From the NCBI GenBank assembly GCA_015501585.1, contig JADNRY010000095.1, positions 62,001 through 126,000 on the forward strand: 64,000 bases of DNA, read 5' to 3'. The first letter of the stretch is position 1; every line of letters begins with the position of its first letter. Origin of the DNA: Rhodocollybia butyracea (lineage: Eukaryota > Basidiomycota > Agaricomycetes > Agaricales > Omphalotaceae). The notes under the pieces were generated by a model, which worked only from the letters and a program-made list of their open reading frames with translations, was not told the DNA's origin and did not search any database. Made by a program: the position numbers and the translations under genes. This document shows positions 20,623 to 33,000 of the stretch, in pieces.

Positions 20623-22964
20623 TCATTCGGAAGGTTTATCCTTTCCAATACTTAAGGAGGTGTCCTCCTCGATTGGCTCAAGAACATTTTTAATGTTCTC
20701 GGTGTCCGACTCATCGGGGTGTTCTGATGATTCAAGTTCATCGTCTCTATTCCTAGAAGAGACATAATATTTAGTGAGGGCCGTGTGGTCCTCAATGCAT
20801 GTGACGGCTCTGACCATCACTTCTAATTTGGCATACTCCGGAACGATCCCTCGTTTGTGAGTTGCCTGATAATATTGAAGGGTAATCCCTCAATGAACCG
20901 TTTCCGCATTGTTGCATCATCTGGTGTTTGGAGCATCCGTGATGCCCATCGTGTAAGTGAGGAATAATAATTCCTCACACCCGTATCAGGTGAATACTCA
21001 ATAAGGTCAAACTGCCGTGCAGCTTGATGAATGGTCATTGCTTGGATGCAACAATCAAAGACACCAATGATGGCGCCTTCAAATGTCCACTTAAGGACAG
21101 TGCGGTGTATACCAGCGACTTCATCGTTATACCAGTCAAGGGCTTTGCCCTTTAGAAACATGCCAAGCACGGCAGTCCGTGTAGCATCATAATCGTCACC
21201 GCACATGCGGTTGACTACCATCCATTGGAGAAGTGACATTAGCCACCGCTCGAAGACATCGACATCCGGAGATCCGTCATAGACCTCCGGAGATGGAACT
21301 TTAAGAGCTTTACGGCTCTCAATGGGAGGGATAGGATTCCCTACCTTATCTCAAATTTGTTTACGGTACACTTTGTGTACCTTGTGTTTCCATCGGGAAC
21401 GACGTTCGTCATCACCTGTTGTTTCTCGCATCTTAGATGCAAGTGAACGCAGTATTTTACGGCGCTCATTAGGAGTAATTTTACCCTTACGGGTAGCAAA
21501 TTTGTCTAGCCAAGAGGCATCAGACGAAGAGTCAGTATTTGACTCGGTATCACTAGAGTCAGATGATTCATCCGACCATGGCCTGCGTTTGCGGCCTTTG
21601 GATTTAGCACTCTTGTGCTTCCTCCCCCCTTCACGGGATTTTTTGCTAGGCGCTTTCGCTCCGGCATTATTGCTTGGTCCTGGAAAGGACTCAGTGGGTG
21701 GAATGTAAAATCGATCCCAGATTTCTCTGGGAGTAGTCAATTTATCAACGGGTATTCCATCGACATTATATCCCACCATTTGGTCGGGAAGCCCAGATGG
21801 CGCGAATCCGAAATCTCGGAGACTGGTGTTATGTTGGCGTTGAATCGCTATGCGACTCATCCAATCTTTAGCTACTCCCAACGGAAGCGGCTGTGGTTGC
21901 AACTCGGCCAATACCATTGGTACTGGCATTGAACTTGGCTCTGGCGCATTGCTGGGTGGCAATTTGGGCAGTCTTACGGTAGTGTGTACTACCGGAGGGG
22001 CAACACTTTGTGTCGTTGGGGCGATGGATATGGTAGTAGGAACTACCGGAAGGGTACCGTGTTGCGGTCCCATACTGGAATGATTTCCAGTAGTGTTTGG
22101 TACAACTACTGGAGGTGTAATAATATTGGGTACCATTGGCGCCCTTGCAGTAGGGAAGTACATTGTACTTTCCTGTGGTGGTATCGCTACTACCTGATTG
22201 AAGTTACGAGGTAACTTCGGTTCACTTTTAATGTTCACCGCACTTTGTGGTGAGCAAGATTTGGTCACCGGTAATGGTCTGGGACCTCGCAGTGTCAGAG
22301 ACGCTGCCTCCACATTGGGACTCTGTCTCATGCGGGATGTGTAGATGGGTGTCGGTATAGTTACTGACACTGGTGCGTATTCCTGTCGGAATACAGGAAC
22401 ATGACGGGGTGACTTGGTCATCCCTTGTGAATACTGTTCGTCCAACAGTGATTGTTGGACTGACGGTGCCTTGGGCACAGTCTCACGCCATTGGCGTACC
22501 AAGTTGTTTGCCTCAGTAGGAACAGATGGTGCTGCATTGTGCAATACCGGCGGTGTGACGGCAGGCCGTCTCGGTGTGGGTGCAGCAATAGTGATTCTAT
22601 TGCTGTTTCTCGATGAAGAAGATCTTTCTTCATTAGATCGGATGCTAGATGCATCCCATTTCTCAGTTATATTGAGAATACGATTGAGTACTTGCGTACT
22701 CTTGTCGAGTGATGCCGCTACATCTCGTAGCGCAGAAGAAATCTCACTTAAACCCTCTCGGGTCGGCTGTTTCTTACAAATAGTCATATACTGTTCATTA
22801 GGTGGACTTTTGTCCTGCCTGTAGTGCCGTCCTTCAGACGCACGCATGGAATGAGTCGCTGATGCGACTGAATAGATTGATTGTGGTGACACGTCACCAC
22901 GAATGGAAGGTGCGCGATCGCGCACGCTCCGATATGACTTCTCTGATTGATTTCGAGAGGTCAT
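20623..22964 (-). pseudogene. Gag polyprotein of the LTR element, interrupted
   Basis: The frame starts at 22964 (MTSRNQSEKSYRSVRDR) with a long Ser/Pro/Thr-rich N-terminal region and a basic patch (SKKSREGGRKHKSAKSKGRK). It reads through an in-frame TGA at 21351-21353 into the capsid-like domain (VYDGSPDVDVFERWL; GKALDWYNDEV). A one-base shift near 20860 is needed to continue into RGIVPEYAKLEVMVRAV and TALTKYYVSSRN. This is the Retrotrans_gag layout. No CCHC knuckle is seen before the final stop at 20623. Confidence 0.7.
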
Positions 22965-23123
22965 TGAGACAGCAAATGATATAGTGGGATGGAAAAATGG
23001 AGCGGGTTTGTGTAGTGAGTTGGAATAATGGTTGTTATACTTGGTAGTATAACTGTTTTTAGCTTGTTAAACTAATAGCTTTGTGTTATTCACACAATAG
23101 TAATTTTTTGATGTTCAAAAAAG

Positions 23124-23376
23124 TATAACGCGCCCTATGGGCAAAGTCCTTAAGAACACCGGTGAACACGACAAATAGGATACTATTGTGTGTATGACGG
23201 TGTAAAAGACTAACTAGACTCTTAAGTAATTGTACGATACTTATAGTAACAGATTTATTATATAATTAATAATAAATAGAATGATAAGATAGACCGTTTG
23301 GTCTATCGGCGGCGTCTAGGATGACCGTATCGCCGGATACGGTCAGTGGTGATTATGGAGAGGCGGAGGCGTTACA
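23124..23376 (-). repeat. 5' LTR of the gag-only element
   Basis: 253 bp; same ends as the 3' LTR. The outer end abuts the TSD AGCGC. Confidence 0.88.
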
Positions 23377-23381
23377 AGCGC

Positions 23382-23501
23382 GTTCTATAAATGGCACGCA
23401 AAAAAGTCAGCAACATATACAACAACAAATTTTGAGCAAAAATTGATAAATGTCCTAAGAAAAAGTATAGATTTATCTTGCAGTAAAGTAAATGACATTT
23501 A
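23382..23501 (+). repeat. Left inverted terminus of the DIRS element (inner part)
   Basis: Together with 20020-20030 this forms the left terminus. Shared blocks with the reverse complement of 42590-42720 include GCGTTCTATAAATGGC, AAAAAGTCA, ACATATACAA and AAAGTAAATGACAT. Confidence 0.7.
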
Positions 23502-23525
23502 TGATTATTATTCTGAACAATTGCG

Positions 23526-23753
23526 CTTGAAATTCTTCTCCTATATCGGGCATAAAAGGCTTTGAAAATCTATTTTCTTTGTCACACGCCATTCATATTG
23601 TTTTTTGTGCGAAAAAAACAAGCGGGAGGCGGTGGCATTTTATTTTACACACGAAAAACAATATGAGTGGCGCGGGTGACAAAGAAATTACATTTCAAGG
23701 CCTTTTGCACCCAGCAGCATAGTGCCCGATATAGAAGACAAATTTCTTGAAAT
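23526..23753. repeat. Foldback sequence within the DIRS leader
   Basis: The left part (ttgaaattcttctcctatatcgggca) and right part (tgcccgatatagaagacaaatttcttgaa) are inverted copies. Inner segments also pair (aaaggctttgaaaat... with ...atttcaaggcctttt; ttctttgtcac... with ...gtgacaaagaaa). Arms are about 100 bp, imperfect. The right arm contains a cacta-type end (gcagcatagtg). Confidence 0.6.
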
Positions 23754-24117
23754 AATAAGCTTAATTGTGTTTAAACATAGTGGTTTACATTAGTCTAATA
23801 GTCAAGTGAGTTACACACTTTTCTATCCTCTCTGAATACTTATGTGTTTCTTCACCCCTCGGGTCACAAGAAGAAACACAGACTCCTCTTGTTGTAAACA
23901 AGAGATGTCTCAGAATCGAACTCCCCTATCAGAGGATGTTCTTCTGGTAAGTTCTTTCCCTGATTTGTCCCAACAATTGGGTTGACACAAGAACTCTTGT
24001 TCTCTCCAGGTCTTTGTCTGGGACAATTAAGCAAGCTTAGACCCGTCCTTTGGACCTCTTGCTTGGGCCCTCGGATTGTATTTATACACTGGTGGAGCAA
24101 TGAGCAAACTCTATCAG

Positions 24118-24203
24118 TTTCTCTATTGTCGCTCTGCCAGGTATGCTCTCAGTTTATTCACTAGACTTTCTTACTTACAGTTTCTCTATCGTCGCTCTGC
24201 CAG
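24118..24203 (+). repeat. 23-bp direct repeat flanking a 40-bp GT-AG spacer
   Basis: Copy 1 at 24118-24140 (tttctctattgtcgctctgc + cag) and copy 2 at 24181-24203 differ by one base. The spacer starts GTATGC and ends TTACAG, like a short fungal intron. It lies upstream of the DIRS gag start. Confidence 0.7.
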
Positions 24204-24274
24204 TACTTAACATCACTCCTCATTTTTGTGTCTTTTTAAATCATTTCTATCAATTCATCTATATCTCATCTACT

Positions 24275-24638
24275 ATGTCCGATGGTCAACAACAGTCACA
24301 TTCAGATTTCCTCGAAAGGATACAACAAAGTCTACCTCCACGACCGTGCCTGGGTAACCAACCCACCAGCTCTGCTGGTTCCCAAGGAGCCCCCATTCCA
24401 GGAGAGCAACAGCCTAGGTCAACTGACCAGCAGCTCCAAGCATGCAACCTTGCCTTTGCACAGACTCTCAGAGCAACACTACAGTCCACTGTCGATGATT
24501 TCAACAATGGAGTCTGGTCCAAAGTTGAATCAATCTCCCATCTTAAGGCAACAGCAGCAGACCTCTTCTTCAAACATCAGGCCCAATACCACCCTAGACA
24601 CATCGCTCCCTTCATCGACCAACTTGACAAGATTGAGC
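24275..24638 (+). pseudogene. DIRS gag, N-terminal part (before the Copia insertion)
   Basis: The ATG at 24275 begins MSDGQQQSHSDFLERIQQSL. The frame stays open to DKIE, where the Copia element enters; it resumes at 35660 with HAKEETARIGEQNSNQQPPD. The 5-bp duplication TGAGC at 24634-24638 and 35660-35664 marks the junction. It presumably makes the structural protein of DIRS particles. Confidence 0.65.
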
Positions 24639-24875
24639 TGTTGTGGTAGATGACTTTAAGAGAGTGTTATGAATGTAAGATGATAATATTGGAGAGAGCT
24701 CGATACAGCTTATATACTCTAAGTACTGTAGTATAAGTGTGCCGGAGTATCTACATGTCCGTGTATGCGTAGTAAGTACTATCTAATGATCACTAATAAA
24801 TATATACACTATTAGTAAGTCCGTGGTTGAACCTCCGGAGTTGCATATGGTGATGCCAAAGCGTTACATACGACA
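24639..24875 (-). repeat. 3' LTR of the Copia element (237 bp)
   Basis: By eye identical to the other LTR apart from a 20-bp extra unit in the latter. Confidence 0.9.
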
Positions 24876-24881
24876 CTCCCC

Positions 24882-26726
24882 TCAACTCCAGTCGACTCTT
24901 GTCATTCCGAGTAATTTGACAAAGTGCTCATGTTTCGGTTTGGTCAGCGACTTTGTGAATATATCGGCGATGTTGTCATCCGTGGCGCAGTATTGGACTG
25001 ATACCTTGTTAGAGGTAATGTGCTCGCGTATGAAATGATGTCGAATGTCAATGTGTTTGGATCGGGCGTGAAACTGAGAGTTTTCGGCGAATTTAATAGC
25101 GGCTTGATTGTCAACATAAATAATTGTTGGGCCGTGAGGTGGGATTCCAAGTTCAGTGAGAAGCTCTCTGATCCAGAGACATTCTCGGGTAGCATTACTA
25201 ACAGCCATGTATTTGGCCTCCATAGTGGAGAGTGCAACGGTGGGCTGTTTCTTGGAATACCAGGAGATGGCGGCGTTCCCAAACATTACAGCATAGCCGG
25301 AGATGGATTTCCGGTCATTGGGATTGGTTCCCCAGTTGGCGTCTGAGTAAATATCAGGGTCGGCATCTGATGGTAAGTAGGTGATACCTAAATCAAGTGT
25401 TCCACTAATGTAGCGGAGAACACGTTTGGCAGCGGTCCAGTGAGTCGGTGAGGGATTACTCAAGTATTGAGCTAATTCATGGACCGTGTGCTTCATGTCA
25501 GGCCGAGTAGCGGTGGCGGCAAAATTAAATGATCCAACAGCGGCAGAGTATTCACTCCATAATTCCGGTGAGATGGGTTTGTCATCTGGAGTCTTTTCCA
25601 GCTTGACGTTAGGATCGAGTGGTGTGGTAACAGGCTGGCAGTTAGTCATGCCAAATCGCTCAAGTATTTTCTTGAGATACTGAGTCTGTGTGAGCGTGAT
25701 GGAGCCGGATGCGGGGTCTCTAGTGACTTCCATGCCTAAGATTTGTCTGACTGGTCCCAAGTCCTGGACCTCAAACTTTGAGCCAAGCTCATGCTTTGCT
25801 TGGGATGTGAGGGCATTGTCTGATGCGAAGATTGTCATGTCATCGACGTGGACAGCAACAATAATAATGCCTGAGTCGTTGCGTCGAATGTATACACACT
25901 GATCCGAGATAAGGCGTGTGAAATTTAAGTTGAGAAACTCGGAGTTGAGTTTCTTGTTCCAGATTGCACCGGACTGCTTAAGTCCATAGATGGGTCGAAG
26001 TAGTTTGCACACTTTGCCTGTGCCGTCCTCATATCCATGAGGTTGCTCCATGTAGATGGTTTCATTGAGTTCACCGTTAAGGTATGCACCAACAACATCC
26101 ATGGTGTGAATTTCGAGTCTGTATCTGGCGGCTATTGCCATAAGAGTACGGAATGTTTCGAGCCGTACAACTGGTGCAAATGTGTCAGTGTAATCAATTC
26201 CCGGGATCTGGGAAAATCCCTTGGCCACAAGTCGGGCCTTGTATCTGGTTATGGCTCCAGTGTGGTCGCGTTTGAGCTTATAAGTCCATTTGCATTTTAC
26301 TGGCTTACGGCCAGCAGGGAGCTCATCGAGTATCCAAGTACCTGTAGATTGGAGTTGTTTAACTTCCTTGTCCATGGCTTCAGACCATTGTGCCAAATCG
26401 TGGCGCGTAAGTGCATCGTTATGTGATGCGGGCTCATCCAAGTAATCAGTGTTGACATTGGATAATAGTGAGAATTCAGTAGATAGGGATGAGTCGGGAT
26501 CTTGGTCAGGAGTGATGGGGACAACTGTTTCCCATCCTGCGGGTCTGCTTCGGGCCTGTGGATTATTCAATAGGTGGTAATTCTGTGCGGGAATATTAGC
26601 GAGCCGTGACAATGGTGCTCTAGGTGTGGGTGCGGGTCTCGCTATGCGGGGCTTTGATGGTGCCGGCGGTGCAATTAGTGGAGCGGGTTGATGCGCCCTT
26701 GGTGGCGTCTGCGGCGTTGGTGGCAA
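24882..26726 (-). pseudogene. Copia reverse transcriptase and RNase H
   Basis: This is a 614-codon frame. RVT_2 motifs are present: WTYKLKRDHTGAITRYKARL, VAKGFSQ, TFAPV, AYLNGEL, YGLKQS and the active-site VHVDDMTIF. The Copia RNase H region follows with YSDANWGTNPNDRKSISGY, STMEAKYMA and SKHIDIRHHFIRE. It is separated from the integrase frame by a one-base shift in a G-rich run (near 26775; GGGGGAGAGGGG in the sense strand), which could be a real mutation or a sequencing error. Confidence 0.85.
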
Positions 26727-28184
26727 CTTGGATTCTTCGGGTTCACTACCCGGAATTTGCTTGGCACTCCCCTCTCCCCCTCGAGCAATGGAGGGTTGGA
26801 AGTGGTAGATTGGGAATTATCTGTGTGGGAAACCGCATAATCGGGGGGTGCGTAAGTCTGATTCTCAAAGACTACATTTCGGGATGTCTGGATTTGCCGG
26901 GCCCTGGGATTGTAGTATCTCCATGCTTTGCCGTGGTCGGAGAGTCCCATAAAAATAAATTCCTGAGACTTTGGGTCTAGCTTTGAATTCTGGCCGTCTT
27001 GTTGTAATACCCAACATTTAATTCCAAATTCCTGTAACATCGAAATATTGGGCTTCTTCCCTGTGAAAGCCTCTTCAGGGGTGATAAAATTCTTCAGTGC
27101 ACGAGTTGGGGATCTGTTTCGGAGGTAACATGCATATGCTACAGCCTCCGGCCATAGAAAGTACGGAATATTGTGTTCTAATATCATGGCGCGTGCATGT
27201 TCAATTAAAGTTCGGTTAAGGCGCTCCGCCACGCCGTTGTGGGAAGGTGAGTGGGCGGCGGTGATTTCGTAGTGAATCCCGCATGAGTCGAGGTACCCAG
27301 TTACCTCTTTGCTGATGTATTCTCCCCCGCCATCAAATTGCATGGCCTTCAGGTCTTTGCCGGTTTGTGCTTTAATATGTGCCTGGTAATTCTTGATATG
27401 TGGGAGAACCTCTTTCTCCTTCATGAAGTGGACTTTGGAGCGGTGTGAGCAGCCATCAGTGAAGCTGACATAATACCTTTCGCCTCGAATACCGGGTGTT
27501 CGGGCAGGTCCCCATACATCTGTGTATGTCATATCCCCTATTTCTGTATATTCAGTGTTAGACTTCTGGGGGAAAGGGGTGACATGAGATTTAGATTTGA
27601 TACATGACACACACTGAGGAGGTGGTGTGTCGGGATTGACTTCCATTCCCTCAACCATATTTTTCTCCTTTAGCATTTTGACTGAACCCATATAGATGTG
27701 TCCCATGATTTTGTGCCAGTCATACCAAGACCGGTTCTGTGGGACTTGTGCAGTGTAAGCCTGCATTGGAATGTTTGTCGTGACATTCAGCGAGTATAGG
27801 CCACCTGTCTTGGTGCCTAAAACAATGACATGATCTGGTTTATTAGGTGCCGTGATAGTGAGTCCATGTTGGCGGAAATTAATTCCACAGTTCATGTCAG
27901 TGATCTTACTGACAGACAAAAGATTAAATGGCGTGGTTGGGCAATGCACAACGTCTCGGAGCGAGATGGTGTAGGTCTTGTTACCTACAGTAGATTGGAT
28001 CTGGACAGTTCCCTTTCCAATACCAGCGGCGGGGTTCCCAACACCTTGAATGGGGTGATTCTGTAATTCCGCATATGTAGTAAATGCGGATCGGTCTCTA
28101 ACTAGATGTGACGTTGTAGCGGAGTCAGCAATCCAGCTGGAGGCAGGTGTGGTGGCCGATAGTGCAGTGTCCTTTGCGATGAAT
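26675..28184 (-). pseudogene. Copia protease end, zinc domain and integrase
   Basis: Read from 28184: the protease region (SWIADSATTSHLVRDRS), then the GAG-pre-integrase zinc motif (HKIMGHIYMGSVKML ... CVSCIKSK). The integrase core follows, with D in TYTDVWGP, D in QFDGGGEY and E in SHNGVAERLNRTL, then a C-terminal region. The frame 27949-26675 is open. Its upstream end stops at the LINE target duplication (28185-28193). Confidence 0.82.
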
Positions 28185-28378
28185 GCAAAGTCTAGACGAG
28201 ACTTCTTGATTCGATACCGCCACCAACACCGACTTTCTCACGGTTCGATTGAGCCAAAAAGGAGCGTCGGGCCTCGGCAGGCCTCTGTATTCGAATAAGA
28301 AGCAATAAAACTTCTTTTTCATACTTCTAAAACTTAAAATTCGCCAATAGCGAAACGAGGCAGCAGCACGGGTTAAAA

Positions 28379-30093
28379 ATGGTCAGCAGGTCGCAACCAC
28401 GATCAGGTGCAGACGATGCGCTCAACCTCGAGGCACGAGCTGTCGAAGAAAAGCTCATGAAGGAAGGCGAAAACTTCTTTCAGGTGTTTCCAAAGCTTCT
28501 GGTACAGTTATCTCGTGAATGGCAGATGGCCCAGACCACCACTGTGGCCTCCAGGAAGAAAGCCTGGGAGAAAGTAGAAATTATGGGCATGCTCATGCAG
28601 CAGCAGGTTTGGAAAAGCAGCGCGGAACAACTGACAAAAGAGTTTGCAGATAAAATTGTTGCACAAGTGGATGGGAGACTGGAACCAGTCACACAGGAGC
28701 TGAAGGCAACATGCGAGGCTTTGGGAAGGGCAGTCGAAAAAGTGGAAAGTCTAACAAAAGGAGCAGAGGATGGCGAGGAGGGGGAAATTAACAACACTGC
28801 ATTCCTCATCTCCAACAGTCATATGCTCAAGCGCTGCAAGCTGGAAGTCTTGCAAAGGCCACGGCTGAAACACTGCAACGCCCTCAGCATGCTGCTGCTA
28901 TCCACGCAGGAGAGATAGCAGATCGACGATTTTTCATCAAACCAGTGTCATGTTCAGCAGATTGGACAACACTCTCCGAAGCCGTCATTGCACAGAAGGC
29001 CAACCTTGCCTTTGAAAGCATGATGAAGGACGAGGGGGAGGACATTGACACAGTAAAGGTAGTTGCCGTCACCAAGCTCCGTAGCGGAGGGGCCTTTTGT
29101 GTAATGCGGAAGGCTGATGAGCTAGTCTGGCTGGAGGACAAAGATCGGCGGGAAAGAATCAGTAAAGCATGGGGTAGCGACGTGATTGTCGAGCTTCCCC
29201 GACATGACGTTGTAGCAGAATTTGTCCCTTTATCAGCAGTATTGGAATCCCCATTTGCGCTATCAAGGATCACAGAGGACAGCGGATTAGGCCCGCATTC
29301 CATCACATCAGCACGATGGATACGCAAGCCAGAGAGACGAACCCCGGGCCAGAAAATGGGCTTTGCAATTTTCTCATTCAGCAACAGACACATGGCGAAC
29401 AAGGCAATACGGGACGGACTCACAGTTGAAAGCAAACTGGTCAATGTACGCCGTGACGAGAAGGATCCTCAGTGGTGCATGAAGTGCCAGCAGTATGGCC
29501 ACATTGCTCGTGAGTGCGGCTCAACGCAGGATGTATGTGGACGATGCGGCAAGGACCATCCCACCCAAACCTGTTCTGCTAATGCCAACACTTTCTACTG
29601 TGCCGTCTGCAAAGCCAAAGGTCACATTGCAGCAGATCGTGACTGCCCAACTCTTCTGCAGCAGATCCAGAGGCGTGCACAGCGAGACCCAACCCGCGGA
29701 TATTGTTTCTATGTCACCAATGACCCCGAGACATGGGTCCGTCGCAACGACAAGTCAGTGGAGAACATCAACCAGAACTGGCGGTTGGAGGTACAAAAGG
29801 GGTATGACCAAAACTGGAAAACAGTGCAGAGGGGTAAAGGCAAAGGTCGCTTGGCTGGAGGTCAGCCAGGGAACGGCGGTGGAATGTCGTCTCAACAACC
29901 ACAACGCGGCCGAGCACCAACACGGCAACCAGCTCCCACAGCCCCAAGGCAAGGAACACTCGACACCTACATTTCACATTCACAGTCCAGGGTGAGGCCC
30001 AGTCAACTGAGCCAACCTAGGAGCAGAGGTGAGTGGGGGAATTCAAGCATGCCACCATGGAATAGACAGGCACTACCTGGAGGCTCCCAATGA
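28379..30093 (+). pseudogene. LINE ORF1, Gag-like with CCHC knuckles
   Basis: The ATG at 28379 opens MVSRSQPRSGADDALNLEAR with a coiled-coil-like helix region. A one-base shift near 28795 moves to the second frame (PHLQQSYAQALQAGSLAKAT). After a central RRM-like region come three knuckle-type clusters: CMKCQQYGHIAREC, CGRCGKDHPTQTC and CAVCKAKGHIAADRDC. The tail is Gly/Gln/Pro rich. It binds element RNA in related LINEs. Its TGA overlaps the ATG of ORF2. Confidence 0.78.
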
Positions 30094-33000
30094 ATAGGGG
30101 ACCCCAGCTGCTACACATGCAAGACAGGATTACAGTGGCACAGCTAAACACCAACAAATCCGACATCTGCATGCACGACTACCTACATGGAGACGCCGCA
30201 AATGCAGACTTCCTGATGATACAGGAACCATATATTGACTTTCTAGGTAGAACGCGAGCGCTCTCACATCTCCACCTAATTTACCCATCGCAACACCGCG
30301 ACCTATGGTCCACAATCCCAACCCGGTCCCTCATCATGGTCAACAAACGTCTCCCTACTAACGCCTGGACAGCTCTTGACATCAACCACCAGGACATTTC
30401 TGCGGTCCAACTAGTTGGACAATTCGGGACCCTCCGCCTCTTCAACATCTATAATGACTGCGAAAATGACAGTGCAATTGCCGCATTAGCACAATGGCTA
30501 CGCAGCCCGGCAGCACGCAACACCCCAAAAATGCCGCTACACATGGCTTGGTTTGGTGACTTCAACCGACACCACCCCATGTGGGACAAGCCCCGGAACT
30601 CACATCTCTTCACTGCTCGGAACCTCGATGCAGCTCACCAGCTCATCATGTTACTTGCAGTTCACTCCATGCGCATGGCCCTCCCAGAGTTCATACCAAC
30701 TCTACGTTCCTTCTCGACAGGCAACTATACCAGAGTCGACAATGTATTCTGCACCAGTGGTCTAATGGGTCATGTCATACAATGCGACGCCAGCCCAGCT
30801 ACACAACCAGTCAAAACCGACCATTTTCCAATCACAACAACATTCGACTTACAGACCGGTGTAGCAGACCCACGCGAACGGAGAAACTGGAGAAGAGTCA
30901 ACTGGGAAGAATTTAGGAAACACCTTGATGAAAGAGTAAAGGAACTTGACAAACCCAGTGAAATAGAGCACATACAGCAGTTTTGGTCCAAACTCGAGGA
31001 GATAGATGGTGTAATTGGAGAAGTCGTGGAAGAGCGAGTCCCACTGATCAAACGGCACCCACAACAACGTCGGTGGTGGAACACAAACCTCACAAATATG
31101 CGGCGCATCCGGAACAACCTAGGCAACAAATCATATCGGAAACAGCTCGACCCCGAACACCCGGTCCATGAAGAATACCGCCGCATACGCCAAACATTTG
31201 CTGCAGAAGTCAGGCGAGCAAAGACAGAAAAGTGGATCGAATACCTGGAACAAGCTACGCCAAGTACAATGTGGGATGTTGGTAAGTTAACGGAAGCCGG
31301 GCCCAACGATGGAGGACACTCCCGGATCCCAGATCTAGTCACTCGAGATCCTAGCGGAACAGAGAGACGCGTCAGTGTCAACAACAAAAAAGCTGAAATC
31401 TTCAGGACAGCTTTCTTTCCTTCACCACCTTCAACTTCAAATGTCCCACCCAATCTAACATATCTGCCCTCGGCTTGGCAGTTTCAGCTCCCAACCAACC
31501 GACTAATCATCAAACGCATACGGCGCATGAAGAATGGAAAGGCTACCCGCATCGGCACCTTTCCAAACGATCTATTCAAGGCCTGCATTGACATCCTCGT
31601 CCCATACCTCGGTCCAATATATCGGGCCACATCCACTCTTCACATCTATCCAGAGGACTGGTCCACAACAGAGACTATCATCTTGAGGAAGCCGGGTAAG
31701 CCAGATTATCGCCAACCTGGAGCTCATCGTCCAATCACGCTCTCGCATCACCACGGCCGCAACACAAACAGTTGCACGGTTGACGAGATATCATGCGAAG
31801 CCGAAATACGGAACCTACTGCCAGGAATGCAGTTCGGAGCGAGACCTGGACGGTCAACTACAGACTCAATCCATCTAATGGTTGACCGAATCAAACAACT
31901 CTGGCGTGAAGGGTATGTAGTTTCTGCCCTGTTCATGGACGTGAAGGGTGCCTTCCCAAGCGTTGACCTTGACATGAGCTTCGAATGATGGGAGTACCAG
32001 CAGAGATTGTTGAATGGCTGCAGCGATGGTACGCTAAACGCAAAACACGCGTAAGTTTCGACGATTATATATCAGATATTTTTGACGTACTGGGTGGTGA
32101 GGACCAAGGAGACCCGTTCTCAGGCTTAGGCTATGTCCTCTACGCAGCAGGGTTACTGCGACTTTTCAAAAGGGAGAACAGTGAAGAGGGTTTCGGTTTC
32201 ATGGATGACGTCGCAGCACTGAAATGGGCCAGAACTGTGGAGGAGGCACATGAGCAACTACAGGATTTAATGACGCGTCAGGATGGTATACTCCAGTGGG
32301 CACAATCCCACAATTGCTCATTCGGAGTAGACAAGTTCCAACTCACTGACTTTACCCGACGCAGGCGACCCACCCCCAACACCAACACCAAGCAAAAAAC
32401 GAGTGTGCTAGTAGGGCCGGGCATAGAGATAGCAGGCGAGCTAGTGAAGCCAAAGAACTCTTCAAGGTTCTTGGGAGCCTTAATGGACGGCGGCCTGAGA
32501 TGGAAGGAACATCATGCCCTGATGGTTAAAAGGGGAACTGAATGGTTAGTACAGTTCCGGCGGCTAGCGAGAAGTAAAGGAGGTATGGTGGCGAGCCACG
32601 TACGCCAGCTTTATAAAGCTAAAGCCCTGCTGCGGATGCTGTATGCAGCAGACGTGGTATTAGTCCCACAGACTCGGAAGAGAGGTAGGCAGATGGCGGT
32701 GACACAACATCTCATTTCTATCCAGCGCCAAGCGGCGCGACTGATTACAGGTGCAATGACTACGACAGCTACCGACATTCTAGATATCCACGCGGCCCTC
32801 CTACCTATGCCAGCGACAAAGAGCAGCAACAAGACTTACCACACTTCCTGACTCTCACCCCCTTGCCGAGCGAGTTACAAATGCAGCTCAATATGCCAAA
32901 CGATCCAGGCACTTCTCTCCTCTACACGATCTGATGGGCTCCTACGGGCTGAAACCAAGGGCAATGGAAAAACGAAAGGCGGTCCGATACACAGCGAACT

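Larger units (their letters stand above)
20031..23376 (-). mobile_element. Gag-only LTR retrotransposon in the DIRS left terminus
   Basis: Two 253-bp LTRs enclose a 2.8-kb body that encodes only a Gag-like protein. The LTR starts TGTAAC and ends GTTATA on the minus strand. The target duplication AGCGC is at 20026-20030 and 23377-23381. A purine tract (ggtgggggaggg, minus strand) abuts the 3' LTR at 20284. There is no protease, RT or integrase, so it must be mobilised by a related element. Confidence 0.85.

Noticed and set aside
25020..26980. Several plus-strand open frames across the Copia element
   Set aside because: They are antisense shadows of the RT/RNase H and integrase frames, which have clear motifs.
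28480..31453. Minus-strand open frames across the LINE
   Set aside because: Antisense shadows of ORF1 and ORF2 with no motifs of their own.
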